From contig CM037585.1 of the NCBI GenBank assembly GCA_021018995.1, positions 65,226,646 to 65,290,645 on the forward strand: 64,000 nt of DNA. Reading direction: 5' to 3'. Below are positions 1 to 11,550 of the stretch, piece by piece. The notes beneath the pieces were generated by a model. It saw only the letters and a list, made by a program, of their open reading frames with translations, did not search any database and was not told the DNA's origin. This stretch comes from Chloranthus sessilifolius. Lineage: Eukaryota > Streptophyta > Magnoliopsida > Chloranthales > Chloranthaceae. Every line of letters starts with the position of its first letter. The first letter of the stretch is position 1. Both the position numbers and the translations under genes were made by a program.

Positions 1-1
1 T

Positions 2-2712
2 GAGGTCCCTGAGTTTGCCCTTGAGGACGAGGAAGATAATGAGTACCTCAGGGTCCCTTTTGAATTTGTGGCTTCAATTAATCTTGAGGCAGAGACTATT
101 TTTGACAAGGTTTGCTTTGAGGAGCTTCCAGAGATAGTTGCCTCCATTGAATACTTAACTAAAGCCACTCTGATACCCCTATTGAGGCCCCCACTGCAAC
201 TAGTCTTCCCTAAACTAGTGCAGCTATTTTATCAAAATATAAGAGTGAAGACTAAGGATGATGGGAACCCAACATTGTTGGTGCTGATAGACAAGTTTGA
301 GATGTTATTCAACCAGTCTGTAATAGCTGAGATACTTGGGATACTAGCCAAGTATAGCCCTGAGTGTGGTTTGGGTCCCCCTTTGATAGCCACCATCTCA
401 GAAATTACCAAGGAGTTGATTGGAGGGATCACAGCCTCAGGGTTATCCATTAGGAAGAGAGATCTGCACCCTAACATGAGATTTATGGATGGGGTGTTGA
501 AGAAAAATATTTATTGCTCTTGACACCAACAGGGGATGAGGTCTCCCATTGCTGATGCACTTTACTCCTTCTACCTGAACCCCTACATAGATGCAGCCAC
601 ACTAATTTTTGAGGGAATAAAGGATATCCATGAGAAGGTGAAGACTGAAACGAAGTTCCATTCATTGCCCTACTATAGGCTCATTATAGCCTTACTGAAG
701 CTAGGAGGATACCAATTTCAAATGGATGAGAAGATCATCACCTTCGCCCCCAGTAAAAGTGGCAAGAAGCAGTGGGGGGTTAGTGGAACTCTCATTGAAA
801 AGAAGAAGAAGAAGAAGAAGAAGAAGGAGCTGCTAGCTGAAGCAACTCCCACAATTCAAGAAGCAACTGCTACTGCTGCTGAAGCTGCTTCAGTCTCTGC
901 CATTGCCAGATCTGCTGCCCTCTCTCAGGCAGCCCACAAGTATGCCAACCAGCTCTACCTTACCATCTCAGCCCATTACCTCATCTTCCATACCCACTCC
1001 CATTGCCATGCCAGCTCCTACCTCAACCCCAACCTTACAACCCCCCATAGTTTCATCACCTCTACCATAGCCAATTTTACCCACTACCTCAAGCATCACT
1101 ACATCTCCTATATCCACCATACATACTGAGACCATTCCTTTATCCTTACCCATATCTGTACCCTTAACTACCTACCCAGCTCACCCTAGCCCACCTATAA
1201 ACACTACATATAGAAAAAGAAAAAATCCAAAGCCCACACAGACCCCAACCCCAGAAACCATAGCCACACCAGACACTACCCTTGAAATCCCTCACAGCTC
1301 TCCAGCTACCTTACATCAGCCCACTTCACCCTTTAAACCTGATACCTTTGAACCCATGGGCCATTCCATTCCTTTTTTCCCCTTCCCATGACCCCTTTGC
1401 ATCTGAGGGGTACTCAGCTATGATGTCCTCTATCATAGGAGAAATTAAATATGAGTTCACCCCTCTCCCAGACTCACCTCAACCTCCGCATTTTACCCCT
1501 CTTCCAAATTCCACACAGCCAACAAACTTTCACCATGCACCCACCTCCCCATTTCAACCAATCCCAACCATCTAAACCACAACAATTATCACCCCTGTCC
1601 CCTTACCTCAAATCCTCAACCTATTACTCTCCCTTCATTCCCAATTATTGGCTAACACCCAAACCCAAATAACCATTGAGGCCAAACTCCAAGCAATGAC
1701 CTCCATCCTCTGATATCAGGCCTCAATTCAAATCAATTTATAAGCCATCCAATCAACCTTGTCACTTTTAACCCAACCATCGCAACAGCCAACTATCCCT
1801 ACACCCACCAATTTACCCACTCCACCCCCTTCTCCCCAACCCATAACCTTAGTTGTAACCTCCCCTGTTACTGCACCCATTAAACCTTTTCCCATTATCC
1901 CTCAAATCACACTTACAAATGCCTCCACCCAAACACACCCTGAACCTGAACCAGAGCCCCAACCTGAAATCCCACCTATAATAGCAACTCTAATGTTGCC
2001 ACAGATGTAGACAATCTAATCCCCACCTCCTTAATTCCAACCCAAAATGACCTTCAGGTAATAGACCTCATTGAGCCTGAACTTGAAGTCCATCACCCTT
2101 TACCCTCAATCCCACCCCAGGCATGCCATTATCCATCCCCTCTCCATTGCTAGCTGGCCCTTCTTCCAGTACTGACCAGCCCATACTACCTGCCTCTTCC
2201 TTTTCCATATCTCCATACTTAACCCTCCTATATGCCATATATAGTAACCCATACCTTAAACATGATGTCATTAGAGACATGGCTAACCTCAGAACCTCAA
2301 TCAGGATGCCCTATGGCACGAAGATAAATAAAATGAAGTTGGATCACAAAATTGAGATGCTGAGAATATCAAAGGGCTGGAAGGAAATGTTGAGGCTATT
2401 TGAAGCTCAAAAGCATACTGCGGTAATAGAGAAAATGAGAGCAAATGCACTCGAGAAAGGTTAGCTACCTCCAGAGAGGTCACAGAGGCCATTCGGGAAT
2501 TGTATGAGAGTAGAGTTGAACTTGCTGAAAAGAAGGTAGAAATACTCGAAAGGAGACTTGCTGAAATGATTGTCGGAGAGCCTACACAAGTAGCTGAGAC
2601 TACCCCTCTTGCCACTACCCCTCCAGCTAGTTCAACTGTTGTTGCTTTGAAGCAAGAAGAAAGAAAAGGAGTCCAACTCAAGGTTGAAATAGCAAAAGAT
2701 TCAGATGATTAG
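2..2712 (+). pseudogene. Accessory protein of element E ('putative plant transposon protein' type), degenerate, 5' end outside window
   Basis: One frame is open from base 2 to an in-frame TGA at 521-523 and continues in the same frame to 1129, so the true start lies upstream of the window. The block LVQLFYQ, then ITASG-SI, KKNIY and LPYYRLI aligns with the accessory proteins of El1 (22509-23755) and El2 (45586-47063), which have LVKLFYQ, RTASGQSI, KKNL and LPYARLI; I place it in the plant transposon protein family of the Transposase_32 type from memory. A (AAG)n tract at 800-827 gives a poly-lysine run. A long proline/threonine-rich segment (about 1130-2110) is full of stops. The C-terminal part (2123-2712, one frameshift near 2455) is a charged coiled coil ending in DSDD. 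No catalytic motif is visible. It lies between pol (outside the window) and the 3' LTR, the usual place of the extra ORF in Athila elements. Confidence 0.62.
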
Positions 2713-4491
2713 ATTTGTACATGTAGTTAGTTAGGATGTTTTTGTATAATCTTTTTGTAGTTATTTTCCCTTGCATTTTATAAATTCCTATGTTATAAAT
2801 AAAAATCCTCTTTGCCTGATTTTGTTTATTTTCATTTATGTATGTTTGTTTGTTTTGCTTTATCTGTTTCTGTGTGTTTTGTTTACTGATATACTTGCTT
2901 TATTTTGTATTTTATTGTCCCAAAATACCCTGCTGCACTTGCACTTCATCTTTGAATCAGTAAGGACACTGCTCCGCATAGGTTTGGGGGCCAATGATGT
3001 AGTTAACCTAAGTGAAGTACAGCTAAGGAAGTAAGATAGAAATAGAGCTTAGTCCACCTAAGGAACTTTGAAAATGTGGAAATTTAAAATTTTACAAACC
3101 TTTAGGCATTAAACACCTTCAAATTTTAACATTTCCATGCAGTGAACACCAAGAAAACTCACTTGTGTCAGCACCTAGTAAATCATTAAAAAGAGAAAAA
3201 GGTAAGGACATGCCTATGAGTTCAATGAAAGACCATACCTAGGGAAATTTGGGCCTATAATAATTTTTTCTCTTTGAGGAGTGTCTTAGGCAATTCTTTT
3301 TGCTCTAAGGACTGGCTGAGTCAATGTCCTCACTAGAAGTTAGGCATCTCCAAGTTCAAACAGTTGATAGTATCCATGACATTTAGGAAAGGATCAAGGA
3401 CTTCTCCTGGACAGTTTGAGCTTTAAAATACCAAACCTAGTAAACTACCCTTGTGCATAAAATTTTTGAGCCTTAATTTCTAGTTTTCATCAAAATACAC
3501 CTGAGTACATGCACCTAAACCTGTGGACGTGATTCAAACCTAACCCCACTCTGAGAATTCAGAAGGTAAAGGAGAAGGAGTTGAAGATGGACAAGCTAGG
3601 GTCAACATTTGGTGAATGGAGGAGAAACACAAAAAGAGAATAACAGTGTAGCAGCTGAAAAGAGGGTGGCATTTCAGAATAATACAAACAAAAAAAAGAG
3701 AAAAATGTATAGAAGGAAAAACAGAAAAACAAATTAATGAAAAGGGATAGAGAGGAGTTAAGAGGGAATTTCATTGGAAAAAGTAAAAATAAGAGGAGAA
3801 GTTGGCCACTTCAAGTCTGAAAAATGTCAAGGAGGATGAAATGTGTGGAACTAAAGAAGGTGAAGTCATGAATCACCTCCTTCACCTGCTGATTTATCAA
3901 TTTTGCATCCTTTTCACCCTTCCATTCTTTATAACCTACACCCATAAGCCACTTTACATCCCACTCTAAGACCTTGTGATCCTAAGTTGAATGAGGTGTT
4001 ATGTGGAGATAAGGAGTTATCCAATCTATGGTGAGAAATAGCCAATGATGCTAGAATTTAGGAGCTTTACCTATGCTCATGCTTGCAGACCCATTTGGGA
4101 ACTGTAACTGCTCTTGAGCTTGTGAGAAAATGAAAACCCTTAAAGTTCTTTGTGAGGGACTACCTTGGTGAGCATTGGGTCTAATATTAAATGTCTTAGG
4201 CATTGCCTAAACCTAATTTTTGAATTAATAGTGAGCTCAGTACTGATATAAACTCGCTGTTTCTTTTGTTGTAAGCTGATTGGAAATAGTATGCATACAT
4301 GTAAGAGGTTTTAATGAGTGAATGGTCTGTGCATACCATTTCTTTAAATTCCTCACATTTTGAATCAAAGGTGAACTAATGCTCTGTGTATTGACAACTG
4401 ACTTGATAATGTTGCACTTTTGTTAACTGTTTCATTGAGAAGTTTGTGGGTACCTTCATTAAAAACCCTCAGGAGACTTCACTCCTCCACT

Positions 4492-4550
4492 AGGGATCAC
4501 CTAGGGGTTTAAAAGGCTTGATGCATAAGCTAAATGCATATGTGCTCCCT
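4492..4550 (+). other. Conserved stem-loop block upstream of the PPT (E copy)
   Basis: Outer arms AGGGATCAC and GTGCTCCCT (8 of 9 pairs) enclose inner arms ATGCAT and ATGCAT. The same block stands at 15939-15996, 58476-58533 and, on the minus strand, 18096-18153, about 70-125 bp before a PPT. In the C copies the inner arms read TTGCAT/ATGCAA, a paired change relative to E. Confidence 0.6.
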
Positions 4551-4620
4551 ACAAAAGTGGCATTTACATTCCTAGAATAGTTGTTTTGATTTTTCCTTTG
4601 CTCAGGGACTAGCAAAGATT

Positions 4621-4631
4621 AAGTTTGGGGG
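4621..4631 (+). promoter_or_regulatory. Polypurine tract of element E
   Basis: AAGTTTGGGGG stands directly before the TG that opens the 3' LTR; it would prime plus-strand DNA synthesis. The same motif precedes the LTRs of the C family. Confidence 0.75.
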
Positions 4632-4964
4632 TGCATTATTCACTGAAAAGTACCACTTTTTATCTCTTAACCTGGCCTTTGCTACACCTTGTAGCTGTCT
4701 GATAATCCTTTGTTTAGTGTGTTTTTAGTTAGTAATAAATTGTACAGCTTAACACAAATTCCATGCCTTTGGTGCCAAGAAGAGACATAATCTAAGCAAG
4801 AGATGGCAGCTAAGCCAAAGACTGATGGAACACTATGGTGACACACACCATGGTGACTAGTTTATGTGTTAAAGTGGACCCATGAAGGCCAGCAGATGTG
4901 AGAAATCTGGATATAAGTGGAGAGAGCTATAATAGTAGCTGCTACAGTGCATAAGAGGAGAAAA

Positions 4965-5600
4965 TGTGTTATCTCGCACAGTAAAAGTGCTACCTCGCGC
5001 TGCTGAAGTCCGCAGCAGAGTTATCTCGTGTAGCTAATATATGTAGCACAAGAGAACTCGCGATGCAGTCATGCACTTCAGTTGCAACCACCACTCAAAG
5101 ACCTCGTGAAGCTCTCGCGCACTAAGCCTTCAGAAATCCAACTTGTGAAGCTCTTGTGAGGAACAGGTTTCATGTCAGTCGCTCGCACTATCTCACGAAG
5201 CTAATTTGTACAAAGAACAATAACAAACTCGCAAAGTCCTCACGTGGTTCAAGAGGAGAGAGAGCTCCAAAAATGTCATTGCGCAGTTCTCGTGCATTTA
5301 ATAGCTTAATCCTCTACCGAGTGAGCTTTGTTATTCCTTCAACAAGAAGCTGAGCAAGATTTACAGGCATCCTTACGACACCCTCGCGAGAGAAAATTTT
5401 GAAGCTCTGTCGCGCGAGCAAGCCAAGCACCGCAATTTCTTCTGCGCGAGTGCATTCAATGCCAAAATAGTTGCGCAATAATACAAAGTCCACCTATGTG
5501 AGTGAACAACTTTCCAAGCCAAATGCTACCTTGTGAGCACTCTGCTAACTGCACGAATGGATTAATGCACTAAGGCCAGCCCCGCGAAGCTCGAGCTCTC
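4965..5600 (+). repeat. CTCGCG-word array in E LTR
   Basis: A diffuse array of CTCGCG, CTCGTG, CTCACG and GCGCGAG words, several in the form CTCGTGAAGCTCTCGCGC. Many units look like CpG-to-TpG/CpA decay of a CTCGCG(AG) word. The reverse E copy has the equivalent array at 41930-42600. It lies upstream of the TATA-like site, that is, in U3. Confidence 0.55.
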
Positions 5601-6169
5601 CACTTCTCAATCTTAACTCAAGGTCCTTTTAGGAATTTTCCTAGGTCTAGGACACACACATCCCGAGGCCTTGATCTCGAGGAACACATCCCAAGGCATG
5701 CAAGGGTTGTAACAGTGCTACATCTGCCCTAAAAATTAGGGTTTACTCTTATGTTGGCTAAGGCATTAGGACTGAGTATTTAAGCTATAGATTTAACTTA
5801 AAATTTTTATCACTCCTTCAACCGTTGTCTATGGTGAGCTCGAACAAACTAGGGTTAGGGTATGATCACCTCTCTTTCCATTTTTTCTTCTCTCTTAGCC
5901 CATCACTTGCTGCCTATATCCACTGTAAGCAATTAGGTCTAGTTTTAATTAGTTTTGTAATGGGTTTTGTAACCTTTGGGATTTATACCTTAATTGTTCA
6001 TTCAATCTATTATTTTTCTATTTGCCCATAATTTTTTTCAAGCTAAGCATGCATTTAGGATTTGAGCTGAATTGAAAGGCCCATGGAAGCATGAGCTTGT
6101 AGCCCTGGGACCATGGTGGCAGCAGCAATTTACATGTTTCTTCTCAGACCTCTGTGGTGTGGATAACCT

Positions 6170-7000
6170 CTGTGGATATCCTGTGACCATTGAAGTGGAC
6201 AGACTATAGCCCTAGGGTGATTCCAATCCATAGATCTGAGAAGGATTATTCTCCTCTGCACTTGAGCTTATAGCCTTGTGAGAGGTTGTTGCAGGCACAG
6301 GCTCCCCTCTATTTTACTTGACCAATATCAGATGTTAGATCTGATTTCTCTGTAGTGATTACAGACTTGTGACCTAAGTCATTGCCGGTCCTTTAAAACA
6401 ATGACCATCTGCATTTATGTCACCAAATAGCCCTTGAACAACTGTGGTCTTCACTAGTTTTTCAAGAACTATTTGCTCTCATGGATTGTTGAGCTTGTAG
6501 CCTGGCATACATGGTGTCTGCAATAGTTTTACTATTCTGATTTGATTCATTGGGTAGTGGACATCTATTGGATAGTCTGTGACCATTTAAGTGGATAGGT
6601 TATAGCCTTAAGATCAGTCTACTCTTTTGGATCAGATTGGTTTTATGACTTAGTCGATGTGATTTGATCCTCTCTATTGGATAGTCTGTGACCATTGAAT
6701 TGGACAGGTTATAGCCTTAAGAGACCAGGTCAAACCATAAGGGTTGAGTTGGATACATCTTCCTTGTAATGATATTAAGGATCTGATTTAAGCCATTGGG
6801 TGGAGGACATCTATTGGATAGTCTGTGACCATTAAAGTGGACAGGTTATAGCCTTAAGATCAGTCTACTCCTTTGGATTAAATTGGTTTTCAGATTTAAT
6901 TTATGTGGTTTGATCCACTCTATTGGATAGCCTATGACCATTTAACTGGACAGGTTATAGCCTTAAGAAATCAGGACAAACCATAGGAGTTGAGTTGGAT
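6170..7000 (+). repeat. Imperfect A-B-A-B tandem repeat in E LTR
   Basis: CTATTGGATAGTCTGTGACC recurs near 6563, 6673 and 6800, with a variant near 6918 and a weaker one near 6173. Units alternate between two versions, giving a dimer period of about 240 bp. The reverse E LTR keeps fewer units. Confidence 0.6.
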
Positions 7001-7485
7001 ACATCTTTCTTGCAGATGTGCTTGAAGCCATCTGAGGGATTCCTAAAGAGACATACCTAAGTCTAAGTTTCATAGCTGATGTAACCCTAGCTTAACTGCT
7101 TACTTCCCATCATTTTATCTTTATTTTAACGCACACCATCACCACCTTCTTCATAACCCTTTCTTTAGAATAGGACTGCACTTTATTTCTCTTCTTTTAG
7201 TGTTAATTTAGTGTAGTTGTGACACCCAACTCCCTTTCTTTAGGATTCTCAAATCTGTAGCCAAATCTGGATGCCTACTATTATAGCCCATTTTGGGTTC
7301 TAGATCAATTTCTTTGTGGGACAAACTCTTACTTAAAACTTGCTACAATAGCCCTGTATCTTGCCGGCCTGTGGTTTGGTTTTGTGCTCTATTCATTCCC
7401 CATTTTGTTTTGTTTTGTTTTGCTTCCTTTAGTTTGTCTTTATCATTTTTATAATAAAAGGAAGTAGCAGAAGCCATTCCCAACA

Positions 7486-8420
7486 ATGCGGGCTCCCTCC
7501 TCGACGGCATTACATACACCACCAAGGAAAGCATCATTGAGGCGCCTGAAGGTCCCGGACCTCCACAGTCAAACTACCAAAGGTACCTAAGGAGCCAGCT
7601 CCAGCAGGATCAGCAGTACCCATCGCTACCCCATCATCATCATCAGAATCACCTCCTTGCTCAAATTGTGAAAAGAAATAGGATTTCCATTAGTCGAGAT
7701 CACAAGTCAATGAAAGCCACAGGGAACCAATCTGAAAGAGAAGGAAGAACTACCTGGGAGCGTGGGCCACCAAAAGCTAAGAATTTTATGCTAGGAACGA
7801 AGCATGAGAGAAGAGATCGATAAGGCAAAGACTCATACCACATCCGATAGTCCCCGGGCATCAGGAAGCCATCGATAAGGACCCATTTTGACGGAATCCG
7901 GTAGTGACCCCCTCCATACTACCCACGGGCACCATGACATCTGCAGGAGGAGCCAAGGGCATAACAGGATAGTCTTAATACTGATGAACTACCCGCTCCT
8001 CCAGGTAATAGGCTTTGACTCATGCCCCAGAGAAAAAGACAATGCGGCGGCCGATGAAGAGGCGAGATGGCCCTACAGTGGCTCGATCCCACTAAGGAGA
8101 ACCAATGTAGGGGTCATATATAATCTACCCAAATCAAGGAGTGTCCAATTAGTCAAACATGCAGCATAATATAAAGGAGAAGTTCAGAAATGAAAAAGGG
8201 GAAAAATAGCCTTACCTACTCCGGTATCAGCAGGTCAAATTGATACCTTAGGCCCATCTCTAGGTGTTTCATGCCAGCATCCCTGCGGCGGTGCGTATTC
8301 CAATTACTCAGAAGCGGATAAGTGTATATATCAGAGTGAAGAAGGGGGCATAAGAGACAAGTTAGAAGTAGAGAATTATCATCCAAATAAATTGAGGAAA
8401 GCAAAAGAGTCATAGGTTAC
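7486..8420 (-). other. Probable 3' exons and tail of the plant-mobile-domain gene
   Basis: GC content and codon-like texture match the upstream PMD region, and splice-like sites are present (for example CCGCAG followed by GGATGCTGG on the minus strand near 8280). No long frame survives and I cannot assign domains. Treat it as a decayed C-terminal portion of the neighbouring pseudogene. Confidence 0.35.
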
Positions 8421-9437
8421 CTCCAAAGCAGGCCAAAAGTCGACAACGAACTTTGCGTTGCCAACAGAGACTTGGACTAGGTTGGACATCAACGAGGCAT
8501 AGGCATCCCCTCCCCAGTCATATCTATGTATGTTATTCCAATTGTCCATGAGGCTGAGTAAGGTTAGGGAGACCCATCCGCCGCTGGCATTTGAGAAGAG
8601 GATCTTACCCAATAGTAAGAGGAGCGAGATGCGGGCCAACATAACCGCGCACTTGGGCTCAATAAAAATGTCCACTTCTGGCTGCCCCAGATCTACCACC
8701 AACTCATTCATCTCAAAAATATCAGACAACCAAGACAATTTTGACCTCAGTACCATGCAGAGTTATGGAGGAGGGATAAGTCCCTATCAATCGAATGATC
8801 TCATCCCGATCAGGCACTACAAGGTTGGCCACCGGAACCCCCCCTATCCAGATCCCCGTAATCATGGCCCAACCTATGAGAGTCAGCGTCATCTTGGCCA
8901 TGGCCATGTGATAGGTCATGGTCTAAAGACGGAAATGCTCAAGAAGGGCCCTCAGATAGGTCGCGTCAGCTCGCATGGCTAGGTATGAAAGGAACTCTTC
9001 AAAGCCGGCCTGCCCAAGCAAGAACTTCACGATCAGTGGACGGTAGCGATAAAACTGTTGAAAGTCCAACCAACATCCTTGAAACATGATATGGGGCATG
9101 TCCTGCACCATGGTAAAAGAGGCGTCAGATCATGCAAATACAGAAAGATCGCACAAGAAAAAAAAAATTGAATTTATCCCTTTACCTTGCCGGCGATACC
9201 GAAATTGGAAATATGAATATGTTGTTGATGGAGGAGGCTAGCATGGGCAACCTCGCCCTGCATTTTATACCAATAGCCGGCAGGTCGTTCCACCACAAAG
9301 AGTTGTTCTCCCTGGGGACCATAGACCATTTTTGGCCCCTCTTCTTGTTCTTCCTCCTGCACGTATTCTTTTTCGCTCAGCATTCTAGGGCAAATATGAG
9401 CAATCATGTTAGGTGTGATCAAATGATGAAAAATCAT
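8421..9437 (-). pseudogene. Plant mobile domain (PMD) accessory gene of TAT-plus, antisense to the element
   Basis: The first ATG of a good frame is at 9437 (minus). Exon 1 is acidic/Gln-rich and ends ...NFGIAGK. An 83-nt GT-AG intron (9185-9103; AAG|GTAAAG ... GTGCAG|GAC) joins it in phase 0 to DMPHIMFQG. The next stretch has the PMD hallmarks: ALLEHFR, then TYHMAMAKMTLTL (family pattern: W-x-P-E-T-H-T-F followed by E-x-T-I-T-L) and GIWIGGVPV, then KLSWLSDIF, LLLLLGKILFSN, HRYDWGGDAY and FWPALEV. Damage: an in-frame TAG within the HFR-TYH segment (about 8923) and a frameshift near 8750. PMD proteins occur in host silencing factors (MAIN/MAIL family) and inside plant transposons; here the gene is transposon-borne. 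A palindrome pair sits upstream of its start (10106-10180). Confidence 0.72.
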
Positions 9438-10105
9438 TGTGCTACAGGTCAAGGGAAGGTAAGTATGCTAATCCCCTCTCCTTTTTCTTCAGAAAAAATA
9501 AAATCAAAATAATAATAATAAATTTTCCCTTCCTTTTTATAAAATTAAAAAATAAAAGAAATCCTTTCTTTATGTGCAAAAAAAAAAAAAAAATTATATA
9601 TACAAAAAAAAATCCTTTCTTTATGTACAAAAATAAAAACAAAAATTATATATATACAAAAATTTCTTTCTTTATGTGTAAAAATAAAAACAAAAACAAA
9701 AAATGGATATATGTCCTAATTAAACCCATAAAAAAAAGCTAAAATAGGGTATCATTCATGGAATAAACATCAAACCCATGATCAATAATCATGCTTACAA
9801 GAGAAATAACCCATTTATCATCTAAGAAAGTAAGATTCATAAAATAATTGTAAAAGATTTCAAGAAAAATAAAAAAAAAATAAGTTTAAAGTAATTACTT
9901 TAAAAAAAAAGTAGGTCCTTGATCCAGCGTAGAGCGGGCGTTTAATTAGCACGAGTGAACACCGGGAATGAAGCACACATGGAATTGATCCAAGGGAACC
10001 CTAGGAAGGGGATGTATTTTGGTTTGGAGAGGGAGGGAGAGAAAAATTCAAAATAACCCTCTTTTGGCTCAGGCTTTGGGGGTTTAAAATCATCCCCAGG
10101 TTTTG
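9438..10105. other. AT-rich leader region of the PMD gene with short tandem repeats
   Basis: There is no ORF. Three copies of a roughly 50-bp unit containing TTTCTTTATGTGC and an A-run followed by ATATATAC lie at 9558-9700. From 9900 to 10100 the sequence is more complex and could hold the transcription start of the minus-strand PMD gene. TTTTAAAC (minus) at about 10083-10090 is a weak TATA-like site. Confidence 0.4.
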
Positions 10106-10180
10106 CTTGGTGCATGAGTTAAATGCGCCAAGTGTATTTTTGCCCCCATTTGGCCTGGCAGAAGTAATGCATGTGCCAGG
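10106..10180 (-). promoter_or_regulatory. Two 27-bp palindromic words upstream of the PMD gene
   Basis: 10106-10132 has arms CTTGGTGCAT and ATGCGCCAAG (9 of 10 pairs). 10154-10180 has arms CCTGGCA and TGCCAGG. The same 27-bp word, CTTGG...CCAGG/CCAAG with a GCAT core, occurs three times in this element's LTR (11551-11709). The weak TATA-like TTTTAAAC lies about 17 bp downstream on the minus strand, so this may be the accessory gene's promoter. Confidence 0.5.
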
Positions 10181-11118
10181 CTACTTTCGGGCTGGGTTCT
10201 GGCTAGGGGTGGTTTGTACACACCTGGCCTGACCCCTTTTCTTTTGTTTTGTCATTCTATTGGTGCAAACGTCCCCAAATGGTACGTCGATCTTCATTTG
10301 ATCTTCCCGAGAAGCTGTGCTAGAATAAATGGATCGAGATCGATGAGCATGCTCAAAGAATCCTGATCACACAAAAAATCATAACATAAAAATCCAAAAA
10401 AAAAATTCACATAAAATCATAACATAAATCCAAAAAAAATCACATAAAAATCCATATCAAAATCCACATAAAATCACAAACAAATCCCATATAAAAATCT
10501 ACATAAAATCATAAAAATCTCCACATAAAATAATAAAAAATTCTACATAAAATAATAATAAAAAGCAACACATACTCCCAAAAAGCGTTGCGATATCTAT
10601 TCACTCCGCTCGGGTAGTAATGCTATATCAATTTTGGGATCGTTGGGTTTACTGAAAGACCTCAAACTCTGCTTCATGTAGGGGCACCCGTGACCAGTCA
10701 AATGGGGCAGTCAATGCCTCATAGGGTTGGACGCAAACTGTGAACCTTTGTGTATTTGCTTTGTGCCTATCTTTAAGTATGGGTCGATCACCCTCTTACT
10801 CACGGAGTTGTTGGATTCAGAATGAAACTTGAACGTCGAACATCTTCAATCATCTTGAGAAGAGGATATTTTTCCCAACATATTGGGCTTTTGCAACTTG
10901 CTCCATCTCGATTATGCCTAGTAATATCGCCAAGCGCTTGGGGACCGATGACCTTTAGAAACAGACATTTTTCCCAGCATACAGGGCTTTCATTTTCTCA
11001 CCATGTTACTCACCTGATGTTTGAGGTTCATTTTGAATATAGTGGACCCATCAGTAATGCCTTGGGCCTCTTTGGATGTCTCTTGTCTTTGGCATTCAAT
11101 CATTAGTGATGAGATGCC
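10181..11118. other. TAT-plus internal region, A-rich repeats then pre-PPT sequence
   Basis: 10360-10575 is an A-rich degenerate repeat of CACATAAAATC-like units. 10580-11118 is ordinary complexity without a credible ORF and leads to the PPT; short open frames here look random. Confidence 0.4.
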
Positions 11119-11131
11119 AAAGAGGGGCATC
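11119..11131 (+). promoter_or_regulatory. Polypurine tract of TAT-plus
   Basis: AAAGAGGGGCATC stands directly before the LTR start TGTAGACACC. The minus-strand TAT element has the identical tract before TGCAGACACC (36798-36786). Confidence 0.8.
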
Positions 11132-11550
11132 TGTAGACACCAAAATTTGGCTCATGGCCCGATCGAAGCACACTTCCAGAAAGGCGCACTTCCGAGCTTT
11201 CGATGGAAGGTATCGTAACCTTAGGAACCTTCCCAAAATCTTAGGAGTCATTCCAAACCCTTAGGAATCACCCCTGATCCCTTAGAAACCTCCTCAAACC
11301 TTTAGAAACCAATCCCAACCTTTTTTTAACCCTTCTGAACCCATACCTACATTTTCCCGGGCAATCATAAAAGTGTGGTGCACTAAGACTAGCTGAGATC
11401 TACTATGATTGAATCATATACAATTGAAAATTAGAAGTCTCCATCTTTCTGACAAGCCAAGAATCATCTCATTCAGAGCTGTCCATCGAAAGATATCGCG
11501 TTTCAAATTTTTCGGCAAAATTAGGGTTTTGGGTGGGGGATCCATATGAA

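Larger units (their letters stand above)
2713..4631 (+). other. 3' non-coding region of element E
   Basis: There is no credible ORF. It is AT-rich with purine-rich stretches (3560-3790) and resembles the region between the last ORF and the 3' LTR of the Athila-like C copies. It ends with a conserved structured block (4492-4550) and a polypurine tract. Confidence 0.5.
4632..7485 (+). repeat. 3' LTR of element E (plus copy)
   Basis: It starts TGCATTATTCACTG after the PPT and ends CATTCCCAACA. A second copy in reverse orientation (40231-55660, interrupted by El2) fixes the ends, because that copy has a perfect 5-bp TSD. The LTR is about 2.85 kb. It contains a CTCGCG-rich region (4965-5600), a degraded TATA near 5774 (GAGTATTTAAG; the reverse copy keeps GAGTATATAAG) and tandem repeats (6170-7000). 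The right flank from 7486 looks like TAT internal sequence, so E probably sits in the TAT element; its left end is outside the window. Confidence 0.75.

Noticed and set aside
53..1129. Envelope protein, as sometimes claimed for the extra ORF of Athila-like elements
   Set aside because: No signal peptide or transmembrane segment is visible, and homologues in El1/El2 have basic N-termini and acidic or proline-rich tails.
1130..2110. Proline-rich frames as individual small genes
   Set aside because: They are fragments of one decayed proline-rich linker in the E accessory protein, in shifting frames.
9458..9503. Plus-strand intron-like segment GTAAGTATGCTAAT...TTCTTCAG
   Set aside because: Only about 46 nt, below usual plant intron size, and on the strand opposite to the PMD gene; no exons on either side.
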